In this document: in pieces, positions 5,690-12,953 of the stretch
How the letters are laid out: the number at the start of each line of letters is the position of its first letter
Position numbering within the stretch: the stretch's first letter is position 1
NCBI GenBank assembly: GCA_017561205.1
Contig: JAFZDL010000055.1
Coordinates: forward strand, 1-44,979
Length of the DNA stretch: 44,979 nt
Origin: Oscillospiraceae bacterium
Lineage (GTDB): Bacteria; Bacillota; Clostridia; Oscillospirales; Oscillospiraceae
Reading direction: 5' to 3'
Translations under genes and position numbers: made by a program
The notes under the pieces: generated by a model
Database searches by the model: none
What the model was told of the DNA's origin: nothing
What the model saw: the letters and a program-made list of their open reading frames with translations, nothing else

Positions 5690-8505
5690 TAGAGACTACC
5701 CCTCCTTAAGATATTTGTGCCAACACGGCGGTTCTCCTTCTCTAGTACCGGTTTTAACAAGCGACCCAGCTGTGCCAAATCACCGGTAAAGTAAAGGTTG
5801 AAATCAAATCCCATCTCTGCCAACGCAGATACGATTGCAGCGGAAATAGTATCGCCTAAATCTCCCAGCACTTCTGCCATTGTTTCCTGCAGTAAGGATT
5901 TGGGAGCGGCAATCTCCGGATTGCTTTTGGCGCCGGGATATTCACCCATCATTGCGAGGGTTGGCTGCGTGATAACACCACCGTTGGCAAGCATAGGGAT
6001 TTGGGGAGCAGTGATTGTACTCAAATTAAAGCCGAAGGTTTTGCCACCCAAAATAGGCACCCAATCCGGTACATCCCATTTCAGCTTGTTCATTGCACGG
6101 ATGATGGTATTGATACCGTCACAAACACCGGAAATCAGACCGTTGATAAAGCCAATGACGCTGTTAATGGTTCCTTTTATGCCATCAACAATTCCATCGA
6201 AAATACCTACAATACCGTCCCATGCTCGCTCCCAGTCGCCTGTAAATACACCAGCAACAAAGTCGACAACACCACTGATAACATCGATAACAGTACCAAC
6301 AACAGTGCTAATGATATTTCCAATAAACTCGAAAGTAACGGCCACCTTTTCCTTCCAGTAATCAAATACTGGCTTCACTACCTTCCAAACTGCACCGATG
6401 ATCTCACCTATGCCAGAGATGATGTTCTGAATTTTATCTCCCTTTTCGGTAAAGACCTTAGCCAGTTTTTCAAAAATGCTTTTCAAACCGTCCAAGATTA
6501 CCATAGCGGTATCTTCGATAAATTTGATAACTGGATCAAGGCCTTCCATAAGACCATCTAAACCGTCTTTAACAGGCTTGAGAATGGCAGACAAAGCATC
6601 AAATTCCGCGGTAAATACATCCACAGAAGCCGGTATTGCATCTTCAATTACCCACCCGAGAATCGGTTTCATAACGGTGTCATAGACCTCTGCCAAGGTT
6701 CCGCCTACAAGTTCTGCGAAATCCCATACAGAATCCCACAGTCCTTGCAAAGAGGTAACAGATGCAGAGAAATCAATGCCTTGCAAAGGAATGAATTCGC
6801 TGGTAATTCCGGTAATCAAATCCAGTATGCCGTTGAAGCCTGCAGTCAAAGATGTTTTAAATTGCTCCCAATCGATGTTAAAGAAAATGCTGGAAATACC
6901 GGAACCAAAACCACTTCCAACAGACTTCCAATCCACTTCCGAAAAGAAGGTACCAATAGATCCAACAAGAGTGTTAAGGGCATTGCTGATCGTGGATCCA
7001 GCAAGACTGAAATCCAGATTTTGAACAAATCCGTTAATTCCTTGTGCAATTCCAGAAATCCAAGTAGACGCCTTCTGCTGAATACTGGGCCAATTAATGG
7101 AACTTAGGCAACTGTTCAGTTTTTCGGATACAAGGGCACCTACATTGCTCCAGTTGCCTCCCTTAACGGATTCCATAACAGAATCGAGGAAAGAACTTTG
7201 ACCTTGGAAATTAAAGTTAGGTTCTACTTCTGCAGCACCGCCGCCCCCACCGGGACTATCGTTACTGTCAAGTTTCTGTATCTCATCGAAGCCAGCGAGA
7301 GAACCCATAGCTTTCTTGGCTGCTCCGGCCGTGCTCTGGATCTTCTTTGCGGCACTGGACATGGAAGACACCGTTTTTCCGGTGAAGAAGGAGATCAGCC
7401 GGGTTAAGTACGAAAGGACCGTAGCTGCCCCGTTGGCCAGAGCCGTAAGAGCAGGTGTGAGCATTTCCACAATAGGCTGTGCAGCTGTCATAGCCGCACC
7501 CTTTAGGTTGGCCAGTGCATCCTTCATTTGCGAGGATGAACCGATAGCGGTACCGAGATAGTCGGTCATTTTCCTCAGTGCAGAGCTCAACAGGTTAAAC
7601 ACCAACGCTCCGGAAATGATGCTCTTCAACCGGGTACCAAAGCGGCCTGCAGATTTGCCTGCAGAGGAAAGCTTGCTCTTAATGCCGGTTACGGCCTTAC
7701 CAAAACCGCCAGCCATTTTCTTTGCACCGGAAAAAGCTTTGGAAAACGCATTCTTCATACGAGCAGCGGACTGCTCGTGAGCCTTTGCGGCGGCTTGTGC
7801 AGCCTTTTGCTGGGCAGCTTCATTCTTCCTTGCTTCTCTCTCTTGTGCGGCAGCAGCCTGCTGGGCGGCTTTCTGGGCAGCAGCGGAAGCTTTCTGCGCG
7901 GCTGCCTCTTGCTTTGCTTTCTCCCTGGCTTCTGCTTGGGCAGCCTTCTGTGCGGCCGCTTCCTCTGCAGCAGCCCTTTTCTGTGCGGCAGCCTGCACTT
8001 CGATGGCAAGACGATCCTGGGCGGCTTCAAGCTGGGCCATCAACTTTTCCTGCTCAGCAAGCAATTTCTGCGTGGCTTTGCTTGCGGGATCAAAGGCACC
8101 GCTATACCACTGGCCGTCCAGTTTATAGGTTACGGCATCAAAAGCCTTTTCCAGCTGTGCCACCTTAGACTGGGCAATAGCAACAGATTTGCTGAAGGAC
8201 TGCCCGATGGTGTTTTCTACCTGCTGTCCGCAGGAAGTGGCACTGGAAGCGGCAGCCTGCACGGCCTTCTGTGCGGCGTCTGCAGCTTGGGTGGCTGCTC
8301 TGCTTGCGCTGGAGGCGGCAGAGGTAGCAGCCTTGGTTGCCTTTGCAACAGCTTTTTCTACTGCCGCGCTGATAGCCTGCTCCATTCCAGCAAAAGATTT
8401 CTGTGTTGTGGCTTGGGCCTTTTCAGCCATAGCCTGCACTTGTTTATCAACAGTATCCCTGACAACCAGGTCAAGGAATACCGAACCTACGCTACCATCA
8501 GCCAC
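5689..8505 (-). CDS. Tail tape measure protein
   Basis: About 938 residues; sets tail length and is ejected on infection. The GTG at 8505 gives MADGSVGSVFLDL, with GGAGG eight bases upstream, and matches how clostridial tape measure proteins begin; the frame is open to 8526. Residues about 40-260 are an Ala/Gln/Lys-rich coiled coil with repeated AAAQKAA units. A Gly-rich linker (SPGGGGGAAEVE) follows at about residue 420. Repeats with regular Phe/Trp spacing follow, then a hydrophobic stretch with periodic VVDFVAGVF-like units. If the usual 1.5 angstrom per residue holds, the tail would be near 140 nm. Confidence 0.94.
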   Translation of the reverse strand: MADGSVGSVFLDLVVRDTVDKQVQAMAEKAQATTQKSFAGMEQAISAAVEKAVAKATKAATSAASSASRAATQAADAAQKAVQAAASSATSCGQQVENTIGQSFSKSVAIAQSKVAQLEKAFDAVTYKLDGQWYSGAFDPASKATQKLLAEQEKLMAQLEAAQDRLAIEVQAAAQKRAAAEEAAAQKAAQAEAREKAKQEAAAQKASAAAQKAAQQAAAAQEREARKNEAAQQKAAQAAAKAHEQSAARMKNAFSKAFSGAKKMAGGFGKAVTGIKSKLSSAGKSAGRFGTRLKSIISGALVFNLLSSALRKMTDYLGTAIGSSSQMKDALANLKGAAMTAAQPIVEMLTPALTALANGAATVLSYLTRLISFFTGKTVSSMSSAAKKIQSTAGAAKKAMGSLAGFDEIQKLDSNDSPGGGGGAAEVEPNFNFQGQSSFLDSVMESVKGGNWSNVGALVSEKLNSCLSSINWPSIQQKASTWISGIAQGINGFVQNLDFSLAGSTISNALNTLVGSIGTFFSEVDWKSVGSGFGSGISSIFFNIDWEQFKTSLTAGFNGILDLITGITSEFIPLQGIDFSASVTSLQGLWDSVWDFAELVGGTLAEVYDTVMKPILGWVIEDAIPASVDVFTAEFDALSAILKPVKDGLDGLMEGLDPVIKFIEDTAMVILDGLKSIFEKLAKVFTEKGDKIQNIISGIGEIIGAVWKVVKPVFDYWKEKVAVTFEFIGNIISTVVGTVIDVISGVVDFVAGVFTGDWERAWDGIVGIFDGIVDGIKGTINSVIGFINGLISGVCDGINTIIRAMNKLKWDVPDWVPILGGKTFGFNLSTITAPQIPMLANGGVITQPTLAMMGEYPGAKSNPEIAAPKSLLQETMAEVLGDLGDTISAAIVSALAEMGFDFNLYFTGDLAQLGRLLKPVLEKENRRVGTNILRRGSL

Positions 8506-8884
8506 TCTTTCCACCTCCAAACGCACTTGCGAGCATTCTTTCCAGCTGCTTCATTTGCTGTTCCATATCCTCTGTGGACTGCTGCGACATTCTCTGTGCC
8601 TTAAAGGCATTCCAGTCTGCTCGGATCTGTCGCTGCCAGGTCGAGAATTGGGAAATTACTTTTTGATCTGTTTCTGTTCGCACTGCCACAACACGGCCCA
8701 ACGGCGTATCGTCCATCAAACCACTAACCAGCTTGGACCATTCCGAGTATGACAGATTCCCCTGTTGGCTCGGAAGGATCCCATATTGAGTGGCAATGCT
8801 TTGCTCGATCAGAACTTTGTCAAATTCCTGATCGTAGGCAGCATCTTGGATGTTATTTCTCTTGGTCCTGAAATCGATCAGCAA
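8498..8884 (-). CDS. Gp15-like tail assembly protein, probably made by ribosomal frameshift
   Basis: 128 residues with the phrase LVSGLMDDTPLGRVVAVRTETD and a basic C-terminal helix, like the Gp15 family coded after the tail assembly chaperone. The frame has no ATG near its beginning. The first possible start is a TTG at 8884 with no ribosome site, and the frame overlaps the upstream gene by 32 bp in the +1 (or -2) frame. This fits the G/G-T arrangement in which some ribosomes shift frame and make a fused chaperone. The shift site is not obvious; UUU C near 8869 is one candidate. Confidence 0.8.
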   Translation of the reverse strand: MLIDFRTKRNNIQDAAYDQEFDKVLIEQSIATQYGILPSQQGNLSYSEWSKLVSGLMDDTPLGRVVAVRTETDQKVISQFSTWQRQIRADWNAFKAQRMSQQSTEDMEQQMKQLERMLASAFGGGKSG

Positions 8885-9173
8885 TCACATCGGCATCTTC
8901 ACCGGTGACTGCTGCCATAACCAGTTCAAACATCCGCTGGTAAGCCTTATGGGGCATATTCATATCGTCGATTTCTTTTGCAGCTTTGGGACCCAGAGCA
9001 AGGGTCAAAGCCTCGGAAATGCTGCCGTAGGGATCATCGGCGATGTTCTTGGAAATCTCCTGAATCTTCTTGACGGTCTTTACCCGATCATCTACAGGAT
9101 AGACCTTATCACCGATGCGGATCTCGGAGGTCTCGGTCAGCAGCTTATTATCGAGGGTGTACATCTTACCCAT
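8853..9173 (-). CDS. Tail assembly chaperone
   Basis: 106 residues, coded between the tail tube and tape measure genes as in other siphoviruses. Chaperones in this slot coat the tape measure protein during tail assembly. It starts MGKMYTLDNK with GGAG nine bases upstream. The N-terminal part resembles beta strands (EIRIGDKVYPVDD) and the rest is helical and acidic. The 3' end overlaps the Gp15-like frame by 32 bp. A strong hairpin separates it from the tail tube gene. Confidence 0.8.
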   Translation of the reverse strand: MGKMYTLDNKLLTETSEIRIGDKVYPVDDRVKTVKKIQEISKNIADDPYGSISEALTLALGPKAAKEIDDMNMPHKAYQRMFELVMAAVTGEDADVIADRFQDQEK

Positions 9174-9198
9174 AGTTGTTATCTCCTTTCACGAGAAA

Positions 9199-9223
9199 CC
9201 CCCACCCCGCCCAGGGGTGGGGG
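9199..9223 (-). terminator. GC-rich hairpin between tail tube and chaperone genes (attenuator)
   Basis: A perfect 10-bp G/C stem (CCCCCACCCC / GGGGTGGGGG) with a 5-base loop lies in the 74-bp gap and is followed on the minus strand by TTTC. The short T-run suggests partial termination or mRNA end protection, which would give more tail tube protein than chaperone. This is inference. Confidence 0.6.
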
Positions 9224-9247
9224 CATAGTGTAGAATATTGAGCAGCC

Positions 9248-9673
9248 TTAAGCCGCTGCGGGGGTGTATTCGGGCTTGCCGTTGGACATAATGTCTACTT
9301 CCAAAGCAGCCACATTGCGGCTTTCACCGCTGCCGGGGTTGGTAACGCTAACCACGCAGGGGAAGGTCAACTTTGCACCGCTGGGGAACTCCCACTCGAA
9401 GTAGCCCTCGCAGTCTGCGCCGGTCTTCCATGCTTTGTTGGCAATGTAGTCGTTGCCAGTATCGCCAACGCACCGCTTGCCGGACAGGGAGATGGTCAGC
9501 GCCTTGCCGGTTACCATGCGCTTCAGCCAGCCTTCGGCTTCCATGGGGCTCCACTCTTCCACATTGCCATCGATGGAAACAGAGAAGTTTTCCATTTCGG
9601 CGATGGTATTCACCGCTTCGGCACTGTCGCCGATCTTGAACTTGTTCTTAAAAACAGGGTACACGCCAGTCAT
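9248..9673 (-). CDS. Major tail tube protein
   Basis: 141 residues forming the tail tube; probably the second most abundant virion protein. It begins MTGVYPVFKNKFKIG and has the pattern of the phi13/TP901-like tail tube family (VEEWSPMEAEGWLKRMVTGKALTISLSGKR, then a beta strand series and NVAALEVDIMSNG near the end). It has GAAGGAG eight bases before the ATG. It lies directly after the three minor capsid genes and before the chaperone gene, the standard order. Its 3' hairpin may favour high expression. Confidence 0.9.
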   Translation of the reverse strand: MTGVYPVFKNKFKIGDSAEAVNTIAEMENFSVSIDGNVEEWSPMEAEGWLKRMVTGKALTISLSGKRCVGDTGNDYIANKAWKTGADCEGYFEWEFPSGAKLTFPCVVSVTNPGSGESRNVAALEVDIMSNGKPEYTPAAA

Positions 9674-9678
9674 TCATT

Positions 9679-10077
9679 TCACTCCTTCATATAGGTGATA
9701 GTAAGATTGATGGTGTACTCAAACACGCCATCTCCGCCCCGTCCCATAGGCACAGGACCCGAGCTGGGATCAACAAAGGAAACTGTAGCACCGTCCATAA
9801 CGATGTCTGTGAGGCCGTAGAACAGCTCCCACAGAGCATGTGCCTGCTTTTCCGCAGCAACTTGGCTCTTTCCCCAGCGAAGCAGCAATCGGACATACAG
9901 GGTGCCGTGCTTGGTGCATTCAGCACCGCCAAGGGCAATGTGGGTCCGCCCGGCAGGATTGCCGGGGTACACACCCAGAAAACGCTCTGCATTTGCATCG
10001 ACCGCACCCAAGCGGATACAACCGGCAAACTCAGGAGCTTGTGCCTTGATCCAGTTCTTCACTTGTTCTGTGATCAT
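9679..10077 (-). CDS. Minor capsid protein 3 / tail terminator-like
   Basis: 132 residues of the phage minor capsid protein family usually coded third in the head-tail joining block (Minor_capsid_3 type). It begins MITEQVKNWIKAQAPEF, and the final strand (VFEYTINLTITYMKE) is typical of tail terminator/completion proteins, which cap the tail tube and join it to the head. It overlaps the upstream gene by 4 bp and ends 5 bp before the tail tube gene start. Family assignment is from memory of the sequence pattern. Confidence 0.82.
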   Translation of the reverse strand: MITEQVKNWIKAQAPEFAGCIRLGAVDANAERFLGVYPGNPAGRTHIALGGAECTKHGTLYVRLLLRWGKSQVAAEKQAHALWELFYGLTDIVMDGATVSFVDPSSGPVPMGRGGDGVFEYTINLTITYMKE

Positions 10078-10454
10078 TTGCCTAACCTCGCTCTCAGTTT
10101 GAGATGGTATGTATCGAGTAAGAAGCTTTCATTCGCTCCACCGGGGAGCCAGGGAGAAAGCCAAAGACCTTGGGCGTTGGGGTTGTTGACAGTTTGGAAG
10201 TTGTATTCCGGATGGTGGTACATCTTCCGAGCATAGGGTGTATCGGTCAACAATGCAGTATGGATATCGTCGCCTTCTATCCGCTGCTCCACGCTCGTAT
10301 GCTTTTTCTGCATATCGCCATTATCAAATGGCATAACTTGTGCAGTGATGACTTCACCGCGCAGTGCAGAAACTGTCTCCAATGCCGCATCCATAGCCTC
10401 ACGACGAAGGCCGTCCAATGCGGATAGATTAAGCTTTAGTTCAGCACGGGGCAT
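10074..10454 (-). CDS. Minor capsid protein 2 / head-tail joining protein
   Basis: 126 residues matching the Minor_capsid_2 type: an N-terminal helix (LDGLRREAMDAALETVSALRGE), then VMPFDNGDMQKKHTSVEQ, and the conserved TDTPYARKMYHHPEYNF segment and LWLSPWL. These proteins act at the neck between the head and tail. It starts MPRAEL, 1 bp after the upstream stop, and overlaps the next gene by 4 bp. Confidence 0.88.
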   Translation of the reverse strand: MPRAELKLNLSALDGLRREAMDAALETVSALRGEVITAQVMPFDNGDMQKKHTSVEQRIEGDDIHTALLTDTPYARKMYHHPEYNFQTVNNPNAQGLWLSPWLPGGANESFLLDTYHLKLRARLGK

Positions 10455-10455
10455 A

Positions 10456-10785
10456 TCACATCAGCTCCAGCTTCGTGTAATTTACAGTTCCATCCGGATT
10501 GCGGCACTTAGTTCCTTTATGGATGTTCCATTTAGCACCGTAGATCTCTACGGTACCAGCTAAAACATCCACTTTGGGAGCAATATCACCGGTGAACAGA
10601 GCAACGCCGCCCAGTTGTATCAGCCGGCGTTCTGCATCCAATACCTGCCGGGGATTATCCTGCCAGTTACAGCTTATTTCGAGGGTTGCAGCCACGACAG
10701 GAGCGCAATCTTCCCCTTCACCTGCAGTCAGAATGACCTTGCAAGGGGTGTTGCACACTCCCGGTGGCACCAAGCACGGCCACAT
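10456..10785 (-). CDS. Minor capsid protein 1 / head closure-like protein
   Basis: 109 residues of the Minor_capsid_1 type, beta-rich, with the closing segment KWNIHKGTKCRNPDGTVNYTKLELM. Head closure proteins sit under the connector and stop DNA leaking. Its first base coincides with the last base of the upstream gene and it is followed after 1 bp by the next gene, so the block is translated as a unit. The start codon gives MWPCLVPPGV; some alternative downstream start is possible because no strong ribosome site is visible. Confidence 0.82.
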   Translation of the reverse strand: MWPCLVPPGVCNTPCKVILTAGEGEDCAPVVAATLEISCNWQDNPRQVLDAERRLIQLGGVALFTGDIAPKVDVLAGTVEIYGAKWNIHKGTKCRNPDGTVNYTKLELM

Positions 10786-11177
10786 CAGGGGATCAGCCGG
10801 GTGGCAAGACCCGACTGCCTCAGCTGCTGCATGACTGCCTGGTTGGTGGTAACACCGCCCTGTGTTACCACCTTTGAGGCATCGAAACTCATACTTACGC
10901 CGTTAATACCATAACTGGAAAGCGGACTATTCAAGAGATCTCCATAGGTTAAGAGAAATTTTGCGTGCAAACACACTGCTTTTTTTACCTTCTCCTGTTG
11001 GAACTCCGTTAGATTGTCAAAACCAATCTTGCGAATACGTCCGTAGCAAAGAGCGTCTATAGCATCACTTGCTAGTTGCAGGCAATTACCGATAAGCTCG
11101 CCTTTGATGTTTTCACCGAAAACATACGCACCGGAGTCATTTAGGTAATAGTCAATGCCGGCGTAAGCTTCCCTCAT
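10785..11177 (-). CDS. Head-tail connector (adaptor) protein
   Basis: 130 mainly helical residues, coded directly after the major capsid protein, the position of gp6/gp15-type adaptor proteins that bind the portal. Helices include LIGNCLQLASDAIDALCYGRIRK in part and a conserved-looking FQQEKVKKAVCLHAKFLLTYG segment. Typical adaptors of this type end with a Gly/Leu-rich tail, here LRQSGLATRLIP. Its start touches the last base of the capsid gene. Confidence 0.8.
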   Translation of the reverse strand: MREAYAGIDYYLNDSGAYVFGENIKGELIGNCLQLASDAIDALCYGRIRKIGFDNLTEFQQEKVKKAVCLHAKFLLTYGDLLNSPLSSYGINGVSMSFDASKVVTQGGVTTNQAVMQQLRQSGLATRLIP

Positions 11178-12112
11178 TAGGCTACCTCGGTATTGATGTC
11201 TACATAGACACTGTCAACCTTGCCGGTCTTGCCGTTGGGGAAGGTGAACACATCGGACAGCTCACGCTCCTGGTACAGATAGCCATCGCCCTCGGTATGA
11301 GAACCGGGATTGAAGTAGTACACGGAGCTGATCTTGGGCACCAGCTTGGTGGTCACAGGGGTAGCGACCAGCACATTGATCTTGTGGGCACCTTCAGCGG
11401 GCACAAAGCCGCCATCAGCGGAATCGAAGTTGAAGGCATCGTAGAACACCTCATCATCGATGACTTCCATGACAGGAACACCGTCGATAGAGGTGATACG
11501 GGTCTCCAGACCAGTGCCGCCGTCAGCCACGGTAGTGACCTCAATGGTACGGGTGAAGTCGGGGCTCTGCTCCAGTAGATCCATGATGAAACTGGCCACG
11601 TAGCAGATCAGGGCACCCTTGGACTTGTATAGCTTCAGCTTGCCGGCGCCGATCATTGCCTTCAGCTTGCCGTAGACATTCTCCTTGGTCCAGTCACCTG
11701 CAGCAGTGGAGCTGTGGTAACCATCCAAGCCCTTGGCAGTCGTAGCGACCTTGGAGAAGAACAGGGCGTCCTTTTCGGGAGCAGACTGGGTCTGGGTGAA
11801 GGTGTGGGCGATGTTCTGAATGGAGGCGGTCTGGTTGCTTTCATCCACATCGGCCTTATCCACCAGGAACTCGATGTCACGGTCGTGCATCAGAGTGAAG
11901 GGGTGGTCGGTCTGGGTGAACTTACCGCGGTTCCAACCGCCATCACGGCTGTGGCTCTTAAAGCCGGAGGTAGCCATGCTGGTGAAGTGGAAGGTCCGCG
12001 CATCCAGGAAACGGACATTGTTGGTGATGAAGGGAGTACACAGAGTGTTCTGGCTGATGATTTCCAGCAGTTCAGGCTCCCATCTTTCTGCGTAGTTTAC
12101 AACATTAGACAT
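11177..12112 (-). CDS. Major capsid protein
   Basis: 311 residues; the shell subunit. It begins MSNVVNYAERWEPELLEI and continues with FHFTSMATSGFKSHSRD, phrasing found in HK97-fold capsid proteins of clostridial siphoviruses. The C-terminal half has the P-domain-like ALICYVASFIMDLLEQ and the strand series NVLVATPVTTKLVPKISS. No separate protease gene is present upstream, so cleavage may not occur. It follows the scaffold gene by 28 bp. Codon use is markedly GC-rich (frequent CTG, GTG, ACC), as expected for a very highly expressed gene. Confidence 0.92.
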   Translation of the reverse strand: MSNVVNYAERWEPELLEIISQNTLCTPFITNNVRFLDARTFHFTSMATSGFKSHSRDGGWNRGKFTQTDHPFTLMHDRDIEFLVDKADVDESNQTASIQNIAHTFTQTQSAPEKDALFFSKVATTAKGLDGYHSSTAAGDWTKENVYGKLKAMIGAGKLKLYKSKGALICYVASFIMDLLEQSPDFTRTIEVTTVADGGTGLETRITSIDGVPVMEVIDDEVFYDAFNFDSADGGFVPAEGAHKINVLVATPVTTKLVPKISSVYYFNPGSHTEGDGYLYQERELSDVFTFPNGKTGKVDSVYVDINTEVA

Positions 12113-12140
12113 AGTGTTATTTCATCCTTTCTTGAGTGAT

Positions 12141-12785
12141 TTACTTAAAACGGTTCCACCGCTTGGAATTACCGCCGGACTTGTCGCCGGACTTCTTGCC
12201 ACCGGAGCTCTTGTCGGGATCTGCGCCCAACTTAAAGCCACCGGCACCGGACTTCTTGCCATCAGATCCGGAAGCCTTCCACTCAGGGTGGCGCTTCAGA
12301 ACATTGGCCATTGCCTTGGTGACACCGGCTTCCGTGAGATCGCCTTCCTTTTGAGCTTCTGCGGTTGCCAAGATCACGGCATCGCCGACCTTGGAGGGAT
12401 CTACGCCGGCAGCATAGGCTGCCAACTGACCACGTGCCTCCAGCAGTTCGGTCTGCAGCTGTGCTTCACGCTCGGAGACCTCATCGCCAGGAGCAGGAGC
12501 AGCAGGAGCCTTTGCAGGCTCATCCTTCGGCTGTTCTGCATCCTCGGGCTTCTCTTCCTCGGGCCTATCTTCGTCCTTCTTGGGATCCTCAGCCTCCTCC
12601 GGCTTTTCCTCGGAAGGCTTGTCTTCAGGGTTGCCCTTATCCTCGGGGGTTTCCTCAGCGGGCTTCTCTTCAGGCTTGCCGTCCTTGGGAGTTTCCTCTG
12701 CAGGCTTCGGATCTTCCTCGGGTGCGGCCGGAGCCTTGCCCTTAGTCTCTTCTTCCTGCTCGGGAGTCTTCTTAGACTTGCTCAT
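12141..12785 (-). CDS. Scaffold protein with a long acidic Pro/Glu/Lys-rich N-terminus
   Basis: 214 residues, coded just before the major capsid protein. Residues about 1-105 are low-complexity P/E/K/D repeats (PEEKPAEETPEDKGNPEDKP-like), predicted disordered. Residues about 108-175 are helical and carry the scaffold-like core (EREAQLQTELLEARGQLAAYAAG). The C-terminus is Gly/Ser/Lys-rich and basic, which may bind the capsid inner face. A scaffolding role is inferred from position and from the GP20/DUF4355-like core. AAAGGATG precedes the start at 12785. Confidence 0.8.
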   Translation of the reverse strand: MSKSKKTPEQEEETKGKAPAAPEEDPKPAEETPKDGKPEEKPAEETPEDKGNPEDKPSEEKPEEAEDPKKDEDRPEEEKPEDAEQPKDEPAKAPAAPAPGDEVSEREAQLQTELLEARGQLAAYAAGVDPSKVGDAVILATAEAQKEGDLTEAGVTKAMANVLKRHPEWKASGSDGKKSGAGGFKLGADPDKSSGGKKSGDKSGGNSKRWNRFK

Positions 12786-12953
12786 TGTTTTTCATCCTTT
12801 CTGTGAGATTTGTATAACATAAACCCGCTGAAGCGAGCATGTTTACTGGTGGGGGTTGACACAAATCAAAATGCTGTGTATAATATTTACAGAGCTGATC
12901 GTCGTCGGTTTATTCTTCCTTGTGGAGATGTGATGGCGTGTCGGCTCTATTTT
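12786..12953 (-). promoter_or_regulatory. Spacer upstream of the scaffold gene
   Basis: A 168-bp gap, large for this compact late operon. It holds a weak hairpin (CTCGC TTCA GCGGG followed by TTTATG, near 12822-12836) and an AT-rich TATTATAC stretch near 12880 that could be a -10 box. An internal promoter or processing site to raise scaffold/capsid expression is possible, but the evidence is weak. Confidence 0.35.

Noticed and set aside
7777-8604. Plus-strand Cys/Leu-rich frame of 275 codons
   Set aside because: It is the complement of the Ala/Gln/Lys-rich coiled coil of the tape measure gene; the composition follows from that.
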